5,075 bases of DNA from contig VAZR01000236.1 in NCBI GenBank assembly GCA_005888515.1, forward strand, positions 1 to 5,075. Direction: 5' to 3'. The first letter of the stretch is position 1. Each line of letters starts with the position of its first letter. Source of the stretch: Alphaproteobacteria bacterium. Lineage in GTDB: Bacteria; Pseudomonadota; Alphaproteobacteria; ATCC43930; CGMCC-115725. The position numbers were made by a program, and so were the translations under genes. Under the pieces are notes generated by a model that made no database searches, was not told the DNA's origin, and saw only the letters and a program-made list of their open reading frames with translations. Of this stretch, positions 1 through 5,075 are shown one piece after another.

Positions 1-6
1 TAGGGG

Positions 7-528
7 ATGAGCCTGACGACCCGAGTTTTCGCCGGCTTCGTATTGGTGGTAAGCGCCGCCGTGCTCGGGACGGCGCTGCTGTCGCAATATTGGGGCGGGC
101 TCACGCCCTGTGAGCTGTGCCTAATCCAGCGCTGGCCGTGGGCGGCCGCGGTCGTGATTTCCCTGATCGTCGTGTTGGTCGGCGAGCGCGCCGGATTGGC
201 ATGGGTTGGGCTGGTATTCGCGATCGTCTTCGCGATCAGTGTCGTTCTGGCGTTCTATCACGTCGGGGTCGAGCAGCATTGGTTTGCCGGCCCGAGCGCC
301 TGCACCGCCGCCTCCGGCGGCGCGATGACCCTCGAACAGGTGAAGCAGCAGATCCTCGGCACCGCGCCGGTGCTGTGCGATCGGCCCGCCTGGACCTTGT
401 TCGGCGTGTCGATGGCCGGATGGAACCTGCTGGCTTCGCTGATCGTGACCGGCTGCTGTGTCGCCGCGCTATTGCACGGCGCCCGGCGGCGTGTCGTCGC
501 CTTCAGCGTATCGCGTGGGGCGGCATGA
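7..528 (+). CDS. dsbB: DsbB-family disulfide bond formation protein
   Basis: Inner-membrane oxidoreductase that re-oxidises periplasmic DsbA and passes the electrons to ubiquinone. The 173-residue product has four hydrophobic segments at about residues 6-28, 43-60, 63-84 and 132-157, the usual DsbB topology and length. The first redox pair is C35-C38 in PCELC. An Arg follows at R42, matching the spacing of the quinone-contacting Arg48 of E. coli DsbB. The second periplasmic pair is C99 and C124, in the loop that starts with YHVGVEQ and ends before the last membrane segment. The C-terminal segment holds the GVSMAGWN-type motif common in the family. An in-frame TAG at 1-3 rules out extension upstream, so ATG 7 is the first possible start. 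The GGGG just before it is too close to be a good ribosome site. The stop overlaps the start of coq7 (ATGA). The paralogue DsbI is an alternative label; the family assignment is firm. Confidence 0.9.
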   Translation: MSLTTRVFAGFVLVVSAAVLGTALLSQYWGGLTPCELCLIQRWPWAAAVVISLIVVLVGERAGLAWVGLVFAIVFAISVVLAFYHVGVEQHWFAGPSACTAASGGAMTLEQVKQQILGTAPVLCDRPAWTLFGVSMAGWNLLASLIVTGCCVAALLHGARRRVVAFSVSRGAA

Positions 529-1076
529 CCGGAGAACGCCCACCCTACCTGCCCGGCGATCGGGTACCCGATGCCGAGATCGAGCAGATGATCCGCGTCG
601 ACCACGCCGGCGAATACGGCGCCGTCCGGATTTATGACGGCCAGCTCGCGGTCGTGCGGCACGGCCGTGCCCGCGACGAGATCCGCCGCATGGCCGAGCA
701 GGAGGCCCGCCATCTCGCGACCTTCAGCGAACTGGTGCGATCGCGGCGGGTGCGGCCGACCCTGCTGCAGCCGCTGTGGCATATGGCGGGTTATGCACTC
801 GGCATGGCGACGGCGCTGCTTGGGGAAGAAGCGGCGATGGCCTGCACCGTCGCGGTCGAGGAGGTCATTGACGAGCATTACCAGGGGCAGGCGGAACGGC
901 TCGGCGATACCGACCCGGCGCTCAAGCACACCATCCTGGCGTTTCGCGATGAGGAATTGGCGCATCGTCAGCGGGCGATCGAGCACGGCGCGATGGACAC
1001 GCTCGGCTATGATCTGATTTCCGGCGCTATCAAGGCGGGCTCGCGCTTGGCGATCTGGCTCTCGACGAGGATCTAA
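525..1076 (+). CDS. coq7: COQ7-family 3-demethoxyubiquinol 3-hydroxylase (ubiquinone biosynthesis)
   Basis: Di-iron monooxygenase that performs the last ring hydroxylation of ubiquinone synthesis (demethoxyubiquinol to demethylubiquinol), at the cytoplasmic face of the inner membrane. The 183-residue product carries all six expected iron ligands: E30 in the DHAGEYGAVRIY motif, E60 and H63 in EQEARH, E112 in AVEEVIDEHY, and E144 and H147 in DEELAH. The spacing of the first three (30, 60, 63) equals that of E60, E90 and H93 in human COQ7. The amphipathic stretch around residues 80-106 fits the membrane-contacting helices. ATG 525 overlaps the dsbB stop codon, and a GGGG lies four bases upstream inside dsbB, so translation is probably coupled to dsbB. 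The same reading frame stays open upstream to 117, but that part overlaps dsbB out of frame and lacks family similarity, so the long version is rejected. Bacteria often use UbiF or UbiH-type flavoproteins for this step instead; COQ7 is typical of alpha- and some other proteobacteria. Confidence 0.93.
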   Translation: MTGERPPYLPGDRVPDAEIEQMIRVDHAGEYGAVRIYDGQLAVVRHGRARDEIRRMAEQEARHLATFSELVRSRRVRPTLLQPLWHMAGYALGMATALLGEEAAMACTVAVEEVIDEHYQGQAERLGDTDPALKHTILAFRDEELAHRQRAIEHGAMDTLGYDLISGAIKAGSRLAIWLSTRI

Positions 1077-1088
1077 CGCAAAACCACC

Positions 1089-3314
1089 CTACTGCGCCCA
1101 GATGCCGCGACCGGCGGTGCGCGCTTTTGCTTCCGCCTCGCGCAGCCGCTCGGGAGCACTGGCGGCCGCGCGGCCGGCGCCGTTCAGCAACACCGCCTCG
1201 CCAAGATCATACTGCCCGAGCTTGCAGCGGTATTGCCCGCCGTTGCGCTCCACCGGCTGACAGGCAACCTCGCGGCCGCCGATGTAACGGGTCAGATCCT
1301 GCACCTCATGACCAGCCTCGCCCTCGATATCGCTCAGATGCACGGTCGCGCCATTGAGGACCAGTGTCGCGGTATCGATGACCCGCGGAACCCCCCGCAA
1401 CGATTGCGGCGCCGTCTCGGTCAATGCCGCCGGCTTCACCACTGTTGGCGGTGGTGCGGAGCGTTCTTCCGCGACGGGGGCGGACGGCATCGGTGCTGGC
1501 GGCTTAGCGCTCCCGGTCAATGGCTGCTCCGGTGGCGGTACATTCGGTTTGGCGATGATCTTCTCGGCCTCGATGACGAAATCGTGCCAGATCTTGGCCG
1601 GGATCTCGCCGCCGGCCACCTTGTCCATCGGGCTATTGTCGTCATTGCCGACCCAGACCCCGACGACGATGTCGGAGGTGAAGCCGACAAACCAAGCGTC
1701 GCGATACTCGTCGGTGGTCCCGGTCTTCCCACCCGACCGCCGGTCGACTCGCGCTGCCCGCCCGGTGCCGTCGGTAACGACCGCTTCGAGCAGGTGCATC
1801 ATCGCGGCCCAGTTCCAGTCCGGGCGCTCGGTGGAAGTCTCGGGCCGGGTGTACAGCAATGGCGCCGCCGTCTGCGACTTGATCGAGCGAACCGTATAGG
1901 CGTCGATCGATTTGCTGTTGGTGGCAATGGCATCGGCCGCCCGCGTCATCTCGAACAGCGTCACCTCGGCCGAGCCGAGCGCCAGGCTCGGCACGGCCGG
2001 CAGCTCCGATTGCACGCCGAGGCTCTTGGCCATCGCGACGACACGGTCGATGCCGACCGCCTGAGCGAGTTGTGCCGCCACCGAGTTCAGCGACTGGGCG
2101 AAGGCGGTGCGCAGCGTGACCCGGCCGCGATACTCTCCGTCGTAATTCTTCGGCTGCCAATCGCCGATCTCGACCGGCTGGTCGACCATGACGCTGTCCG
2201 GATTGAAGCCGTTGCTGAGCGCGGTCAGGTAGACAAAGATCTTGAACAGCGATCCCGGCTGGCGGTGCGCTTGCGTCGCGCGGTTGAACTGGCTTTCGCC
2301 GTAGTCACGTCCGCCGACCATCGCCAGGATCGCCCCGTCCGGCGCCATCGCGATCAGCGCCGCCTGCCCGACATGACGCTGCGTGCCCTCGCCTTCCAGC
2401 CAATTCCTGACGATCTGATCGGCCGCATCCTGCAGCCGGGGATCGAAGGTTGTCGTGACCATCAGATCGAGCGACGGCGCGCCAATCAGCCGCTTGACCT
2501 CGACCTCTGCCGTATCGAGGAAGTAATTGTCGTCGGGCTCAGGGTCCGGCGGCATCGACAGCTGCGGCGGGTGCGCGCGTGCTTTCTCGGCGCGTGGCTT
2601 GTCGATCGCGCCGGTCTCGACCATGGCCTGCAACACCAGATCCATGCGCCGGCTCGCGGCTTGCGGATTGCGGCTCGGCGCGAGGTACGAGGGCGCGCGG
2701 ATCAATCCCGCGATCATCGCTGCTTCGGCAACATTCAAGTCGGCGGCTTTTTTGTCGAAATAGCGCTTCGCCGCGGCGTCGGCTCCAAACGCGCCGGCGC
2801 CGAAATAGGCTGCGTTCAAATAGCGCGCGAGGATCTCCTGCTTGCTGAGCCGCGATTCCAGCCACAACGCCAGCATCATTTCTTGCACTTTGCGGCGCAG
2901 CGAGCGCTCGGGCGACAGATAAGCGAGCCGGGCCAATTGCTGCGTGATCGTGCTGCCGCCCTCGGTCCCGCGATGACCCGAAATGTTGCGCCACGCGGCG
3001 CGGAGCATGCCGCGCGGATCGATACCGTCATGCTCGAAGAACCGCCGGTCTTCGATCGCGACGACCGCCTGGACGAGGTTGGCAGGAAGGTGGTCGGCAG
3101 CGAGCTTGTCGCCCCGATAAACGCCGCGTCCGGCAAATGGCTCGCCAGTGGCGGTGGCAAAGACAATGGCAGCAGAAGACTGTTCTGCGACCGGGTGCGT
3201 CAGCGGCAGGGTATAGGCGCAGTAGCCGAGGAATATCGCGACGATCAGGATCCCGAGCCCCCCGATCAGCGCCAGCCCGAGCATCGCCCGCCGGAAGGCC
3301 TCGAAGATCGACAT
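1089..3314 (-). CDS. Class A (PBP1-type) bifunctional penicillin-binding protein with C-terminal SNase-like extension
   Basis: Bifunctional peptidoglycan synthase: polymerises lipid II and cross-links stem peptides in the periplasm, anchored by one N-terminal membrane helix (about residues 11-37 of 741). The GT51 glycosyltransferase domain (about 50-230) shows motif 1 EDRRFFEHDG with catalytic E88, motif 2 GGSTITQQ at 119-126, the RKVQE motif with E145, and the KQEILARYLN motif. The transpeptidase domain (about 285-585) has SxxK at S355-K358 (QPGSLFK), SxN at S408-N410 and KTGT at 530-533, so both active sites look intact. A Pro-rich linker (about 592-632) leads to an SNase-like tail (643-741). 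The start is ATG at 3314-3312, preceded by CGGAG and directly followed by the membrane helix. The frame stays open to 3542, but those 76 extra residues are low-complexity, basic and would cover the whole divergent intergenic region. The gene runs convergent to coq7 and divergent from the lipoprotein gene. PBP1A versus another class A subtype cannot be settled from sequence alone. Confidence 0.93.
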   Translation of the reverse strand: MSIFEAFRRAMLGLALIGGLGILIVAIFLGYCAYTLPLTHPVAEQSSAAIVFATATGEPFAGRGVYRGDKLAADHLPANLVQAVVAIEDRRFFEHDGIDPRGMLRAAWRNISGHRGTEGGSTITQQLARLAYLSPERSLRRKVQEMMLALWLESRLSKQEILARYLNAAYFGAGAFGADAAAKRYFDKKAADLNVAEAAMIAGLIRAPSYLAPSRNPQAASRRMDLVLQAMVETGAIDKPRAEKARAHPPQLSMPPDPEPDDNYFLDTAEVEVKRLIGAPSLDLMVTTTFDPRLQDAADQIVRNWLEGEGTQRHVGQAALIAMAPDGAILAMVGGRDYGESQFNRATQAHRQPGSLFKIFVYLTALSNGFNPDSVMVDQPVEIGDWQPKNYDGEYRGRVTLRTAFAQSLNSVAAQLAQAVGIDRVVAMAKSLGVQSELPAVPSLALGSAEVTLFEMTRAADAIATNSKSIDAYTVRSIKSQTAAPLLYTRPETSTERPDWNWAAMMHLLEAVVTDGTGRAARVDRRSGGKTGTTDEYRDAWFVGFTSDIVVGVWVGNDDNSPMDKVAGGEIPAKIWHDFVIEAEKIIAKPNVPPPEQPLTGSAKPPAPMPSAPVAEERSAPPPTVVKPAALTETAPQSLRGVPRVIDTATLVLNGATVHLSDIEGEAGHEVQDLTRYIGGREVACQPVERNGGQYRCKLGQYDLGEAVLLNGAGRAAASAPERLREAEAKARTAGRGIWAQ

Positions 3315-3318
3315 CTCG

Positions 3319-3323
3319 CTCCG
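3319..3323 (-). promoter_or_regulatory. Ribosome binding site choosing the PBP start
   Basis: On the minus strand CGGAG ends four bases before ATG 3314-3312. It supports the 741-residue PBP over the 817-residue open frame starting at 3542. The spacing is slightly short, so the site is modest. Confidence 0.5.
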
Positions 3324-3494
3324 TTTTTTCGCCCGACCCCCGTCCCGGGGCCGCGGACGAATTGCGACAAAAGCCGGGACCGCCCGCGCCTGATCGAACG
3401 GAATTCGGCGGCTCTCTGTTCCCGGCTTCTCTTCGATCTCCGTCGATCGGCGGAACAGGTATTGGTGCGCGCCCGTTATTTCAATTGATCGCGC

Positions 3495-3500
3495 AGAGGT
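3495..3500 (+). promoter_or_regulatory. Ribosome binding site for the lipoprotein gene
   Basis: AGAGGT, five bases before GTG 3506, eight before TTG 3509 and eleven before GTG 3512. It is the main reason for accepting a non-ATG start for this gene. Confidence 0.4.
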
Positions 3501-3505
3501 GGATC

Positions 3506-3823
3506 GTGTTGGTGCGAACGATATGGACGGCGTTGCCGGCAATCGGCGTCATAGCATCTCTTTGTGCTTGCGCCTCGTCCGATCGCGCATCGGTTGCGAG
3601 CCGTGCAGCACCGGTCGCGAACCATGCAGCACCGATCGCGAGCGGTGTAGCACCGGTTGCCGAGGCGGTTTTAGGCAGCACCACCGAAGCGCCGCGCTAT
3701 TACGGCAGCTCGACCGAACCCCGTGCCCGCCATCGCTCTGCGGTAAAACGTACCCGCCATCGTTACGAGCGACAGCAAGCGCAAGCCGAATGGGTCAACC
3801 CGCCTCTGGGCGCGGGAGAGTGA
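3506..3823 (+). CDS. Small predicted lipoprotein with heptapeptide repeats, unknown function
   Basis: No family recognised. Read from GTG 3506, the 105-residue product starts with a basic-hydrophobic leader (LVRTIWTALPAIGVIASL) ending in L-C-A-C, a plausible lipobox with the lipidated Cys at residue 22 followed by Ala-Ser-Ser-Asp. Next comes an Ala-Pro-Val-rich stretch with three seven-residue repeats (AAPVANH, AAPIASG, VAPVAEA), then a YYGSS segment, and finally a basic Arg/His/Gln-rich tail that could contact peptidoglycan or nucleic acid. AGAGGT at 3495-3500 sits five bases before GTG 3506; TTG 3509 and GTG 3512 are alternative starts, and no ATG is available close to the leader. Another plus-strand frame (3499-3840) and a minus-strand frame (3481-3684) are also open here. 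The lipobox and leader make this frame the best choice, but it is not proven. It is transcribed divergently from the PBP gene. Confidence 0.5.
   Translation: MLVRTIWTALPAIGVIASLCACASSDRASVASRAAPVANHAAPIASGVAPVAEAVLGSTTEAPRYYGSSTEPRARHRSAVKRTRHRYERQQAQAEWVNPPLGAGE
3605..3667 (+). repeat. Three 21-bp in-frame tandem repeats
   Basis: Units 3605-3625, 3626-3646 and 3647-3667 each begin GCAGCACCG (GTAGCACCG in the last), then a Val or Ile codon and GCG or GCC. They encode seven-residue units of the form (A/V)-A-P-(V/I)-A-x-x. A decayed, shorter copy (ASVASR) precedes them at 3587-3604. Changes fall at third codon positions as well as at the two variable residues, so the array is not freshly duplicated. 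The length of 21 bp keeps the frame open whatever the copy number. Confidence 0.8.
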
Positions 3824-3900
3824 TCTCGGACCTCTCATGAGTGCACAATACGGCTGACGGCCCAACGGCTTCGGCGCTACGATCGGGCATTCGCGTTGCA

Positions 3901-3907
3901 GGGAGGA
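3901..3907 (+). promoter_or_regulatory. Strong ribosome binding site of the rhodanese gene
   Basis: GGGAGGA, a near-ideal Shine-Dalgarno sequence. It is eight bases before ATG 3916, which is in the rhodanese frame. A second ATG at 3911 is out of frame and closer than optimal, and the in-frame GTG at 3841 lacks such a site. This fixes the start at 3916. Confidence 0.75.
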
Positions 3908-3915
3908 TCCATGCC

Positions 3916-4296
3916 ATGCCATCGAGCATTAAGGAGATGCTGGCGGAAGCCAATTCTGCCGTGCCACGGGTTCCGCCGGCCGAGGTGCGCGCCCTGACGG
4001 ATCGCGGCAACGTGCTGATCGTTGACGTGCGCTATCCGTCGGAGGTGCAAGCAAGTGGTAAGATCAAAGGCGCGATCAATGTCTCGCGCGGCATGCTCGA
4101 ATTCCGCGCCGACCCGGAGAGCCCCTATTACAATCCGGCCTTTCAGAAGGACAAGACGGTTCTCGTTTATTGCGCCTCGGGCGGGCGCTCGGCCTTGGTC
4201 GGCAAGACGCTGAAAGATTTCGGCTATGCCACGGTTTATAATGTCGGCGGTTTCAAGGAGCTGGCAGATGCCGGGCTGGAGACCGAGCCGGCATAG
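3916..4296 (+). CDS. Single-domain rhodanese-like sulfurtransferase
   Basis: The 126-residue protein is one complete rhodanese domain with no signal peptide, so probably cytoplasmic. Such enzymes carry sulfane sulfur as a cysteine persulfide and pass it to cyanide, thiols or biosynthetic partners; the physiological acceptor cannot be read from sequence. Visible landmarks are the LIVDVR motif (34-39) with a following acidic residue at E43, the GAINVS motif near 52-57, the active-site loop C86-A-S-G-G-R91 (CxxGxR type, catalytic C86), and the closing YNVGGFKEL motif (108-116). Nothing essential is missing. The frame continues upstream to GTG 3841, but the GGGAGGA site selects ATG 3916. It lies 92 bp downstream of the lipoprotein gene on the same strand. 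No strong terminator separates the two, so co-transcription is possible but not shown. Confidence 0.92.
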   Translation: MPSSIKEMLAEANSAVPRVPPAEVRALTDRGNVLIVDVRYPSEVQASGKIKGAINVSRGMLEFRADPESPYYNPAFQKDKTVLVYCASGGRSALVGKTLKDFGYATVYNVGGFKELADAGLETEPA

Positions 4297-4348
4297 CCGA
4301 GAAACCCGGCATCGCTGGTAATCCGCACAACATTGCGGCCCCGTTCAA

Positions 4349-4369
4349 AGCCGGCTAAAGCATCCGGCT
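4349..4369 (+). terminator. Candidate hairpin terminator after the rhodanese gene
   Basis: AGCCGG (4349-4354) and CCGGCT (4364-4369) form a perfect six-pair stem with a nine-base loop, followed by a pyrimidine run CTCTCTCC rather than a T tract. The position, 53 bases after the rhodanese stop, fits an end of transcription, but the weak tail makes intrinsic termination uncertain. A competing inverted repeat lies at the gene end: ATGCCGG 4268-4274 with CCGGCAT 4288-4294, and CCGGCAT again at 4306-4312. The rest of 4297-4424 shows no open frame or clear promoter. Confidence 0.3.
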
Positions 4370-4424
4370 CTCTCCGGGGGCCGCGCACCCGCATCTCCCC
4401 CTTTCCTGTCGAGAAGCTTGTCGG

Positions 4425-4862
4425 ATGAAACGGACACCGATCAGAAGCCTATTCGCTTGTCTTTCGCTCATCTTTGTTGCGGGAGCGGCCGACGCCCAGC
4501 AACACGAGAATTACTGCAACTCGCTGAAGACCCTGCTGCAATCGGCTAAGGACGGGTTCGCTCAGGCGCAGAATTTAAAGATGGCGGGCGCCAGCGTCTG
4601 CAACGTCGAAAACGATACGCGCTCCTACGGCTGCATGTGGACTTTTGACAAATCGCCATTGGCGGCTGCGGGTTATCAAAAGGCGGTGCAGGCCGCTCGT
4701 GCCTGCTTCCCGAGCATCACCCCAAAGCAATCGCGGAGCGCGCGGGGTACGCTCCACACCGAATACGATTTCGGCAAAGGCGAGCCACTGATCGATATTT
4801 CGCGCGGCCGCCCCGGCAGCGAAGAGGGCGACTGGTACAGCATCGACATCATCGCGCCTTAG
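4425..4862 (+). CDS. Secreted small protein of unknown function with four cysteines
   Basis: Not assigned to a family. The 145-residue product opens with a Sec signal peptide: basic MKRTPIR, a hydrophobic core at 8-22, and an A-D-A site that predicts cleavage after A24, giving a mature form starting QQHENYC. The mature part of about 121 residues has cysteines at C31, C59, C70 and C94. Four in an otherwise small soluble protein suggests two disulfides in the periplasm, which would make it a possible DsbA/DsbB client. No other membrane segment is seen. The C-terminal half ends in a DISRGRPGSEEGDWYSIDII stretch that reads like a beta-rich edge. A weak GAGAAG lies eight bases before ATG 4425. The signal peptide and clean codon use argue that it is real. 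Another open frame on the opposite strand (4575-4871) is a shadow. It may be a monocistron, flanked by 128 bp upstream and the half-tRNA downstream. Confidence 0.8.
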   Translation: MKRTPIRSLFACLSLIFVAGAADAQQHENYCNSLKTLLQSAKDGFAQAQNLKMAGASVCNVENDTRSYGCMWTFDKSPLAAAGYQKAVQAARACFPSITPKQSRSARGTLHTEYDFGKGEPLIDISRGRPGSEEGDWYSIDIIAP

Positions 4863-4942
4863 CCTGCGCATCTGTCATCGGTGGGCCTCGCCGACCGAAG
4901 CTCAGCGGGCCGAAAAAGGGCCATGCCAAAATTGGATGAAGG

Positions 4943-4987
4943 TGGTAGCGGGGGAGGGATTTGAACCCCCGACCTTGGGATTATGAT
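4943..4987 (-). tRNA. 3' half of a tRNA with CAU anticodon (partial, 5' half missing)
   Basis: Read on the minus strand this gives tRNA positions 32-76 in canonical order: anticodon loop ATCATAA (4987-4981) with U33, anticodon CAU at 4985-4983 and A37-A38; stem 3' strand TCCCA; five-base variable region AGGTC; T-stem GGGGG, T-loop TTCAAAT, T-stem CCCTC (one G-U pair); acceptor 3' strand CCCCGCT; discriminator A; encoded CCA at 4945-4943. CAU can belong to initiator or elongator tRNA-Met or to lysidine-modified tRNA-Ile; the missing 5' half prevents a choice. The expected acceptor 5' strand AGCGGGG, a T-A at positions 8-9 and a D-arm are absent from 4988-5075. The anticodon stem 5' side reads CGGCA and pairs at only three of five positions. 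It is therefore not a functional tRNA gene by itself. A remnant of site-specific integration is the favoured explanation; an anticodon-loop intron is a less likely one. Confidence 0.75.
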
Positions 4988-4990
4988 TGC
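4943..4990 (-). other. Putative tRNA-derived integration attachment site (att remnant)
   Basis: Many tyrosine integrases recombine in the anticodon loop or T-arm of a tRNA gene. The incoming element restores an intact tRNA at one end, and a copy of the 3' half is left at the other. The tRNA fragment here breaks off at the anticodon loop and runs exactly to the CCA end, which is that pattern. In this geometry both copies share orientation, so for a minus-strand tRNA the element would lie to the right of 4990 and the leftward genes would be the original chromosome. No integrase gene or second copy is visible in the window, so this is an inference. Confidence 0.45.
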
Positions 4991-5075
4991 CGTCCGGAGG
5001 GCTAACGCGGCCGAACACCGGTTAACTTTTTTGGCTGGTAAGGCATTGCGATTGCGGGCAAATTTGCGTTCGTCG
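4988..5075. other. Gene-free right edge, possible end of an integrated element
   Basis: No convincing coding frame is seen in these 88 bases. They include an AT-richer patch at 5021-5033 (GTTAACTTTTTTG), a six-base direct duplication ATTGCG ATTGCG at 5045-5056, and a perfect ten-base palindrome GCAAATTTGC at 5058-5067. Such short repeats occur in integrase or excisionase arm regions, but also by chance. If the half-tRNA is an att remnant, this is the terminal DNA of the element. Confidence 0.3.

Noticed and set aside
117..524. N-terminal extension of the coq7 frame
   Set aside because: It overlaps dsbB out of frame and is Arg-rich. COQ7 similarity begins right after ATG 525, which gives the normal family length.
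1233..3488. Very long (751-residue) open frame on the plus strand opposite the PBP gene
   Set aside because: It mirrors the codon structure of a GC-rich gene on the other strand, is Arg-, Asp- and His-rich without domains, and the minus-strand PBP has complete catalytic motifs. It is a shadow frame.
3462..3490. Possible sigma-70 promoter for the lipoprotein (TTGGTG at 3462-3467, 17 bases, TTGATC at 3485-3490)
   Set aside because: The -35-like part is fair, but the -10-like part is poor, and such matches are common by chance. Not strong enough to list.
3315..3542. 76-residue N-terminal extension of the PBP
   Set aside because: Basic low-complexity sequence before a clear membrane anchor; it would overlap the lipoprotein start, and ATG 3314 has its own ribosome site.
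4878..4894. Hairpin TCGGTG/CGCCGA with a five-base loop after the secreted-protein gene
   Set aside because: Six pairs including one G-U, and no T tract on either side, so it is not a convincing terminator.
4943..4987. tmRNA acceptor piece (alphaproteobacterial tmRNA is two-piece)
   Set aside because: A tmRNA lacks a standard anticodon arm, whereas here a normal CAU anticodon loop and variable region precede the T-arm.
4943..5018. Complete tRNA gene across 4943-5018
   Set aside because: The first seven bases at the required distance (GTGTTCG) do not pair with CCCCGCT, and no D-arm is present; only the 3' half is a tRNA.

Overview
This is a GC-rich window whose gene content points to an alphaproteobacterium, most likely the Rhizobiales (a Bradyrhizobium/Rhodopseudomonas-like background). 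That placement is an inference from gene families, codon use (strong G/C preference at third positions) and the aerobic ubiquinone-linked gene pair; no taxonomic search was possible. Almost all of the window reads as ordinary chromosomal backbone. The exception is the right end.

Layout: (1) 7-1076, plus strand: a DsbB-like disulfide-forming membrane protein followed, with an ATGA stop/start overlap, by COQ7, the di-iron hydroxylase of ubiquinone synthesis. (2) 1089-3314, minus strand, convergent with coq7 across only 12 bp: a large bifunctional class A penicillin-binding protein (glycosyltransferase plus transpeptidase). It carries an unusual C-terminal extension that looks like a degenerate staphylococcal-nuclease (SNase)-like domain after a Pro-rich linker. 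(3) 3315-3505: intergenic region between divergent genes. (4) 3506-3823, plus: a small predicted lipoprotein with three heptapeptide repeats. (5) 3916-4296, plus: a single-domain rhodanese with an intact CxxGxR active-site loop. (6) 4425-4862, plus: a small secreted protein of unknown function with four cysteines in the mature part. (7) 4943-4987, minus: the 3' half of a tRNA with a CAU anticodon, including T-arm, acceptor 3' strand and encoded CCA. The 5' half is absent, because the next bases (5' of the anticodon loop, to the right) do not supply an acceptor partner or a D-arm.

How the pieces relate: DsbB re-oxidises the periplasmic thiol oxidase DsbA and hands electrons to ubiquinone, whose synthesis needs COQ7. 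The overlap therefore joins a quinone consumer to a quinone-synthesis enzyme. The PBP, the lipoprotein and the secreted four-cysteine protein are all envelope or exported products, and the last is a plausible Dsb substrate. The rhodanese handles sulfane sulfur in the cytoplasm. None of these need form one pathway.

The two observations most worth a second look are the half-tRNA, which has the form of an integrase attachment-site remnant and suggests that an integrated element or its edge lies to the right of the window, and the PBP/SNase-like fusion. I found no CRISPR array, transposase, integrase, defence system or full rRNA/tRNA gene. The novelty of either observation could not be tested here.
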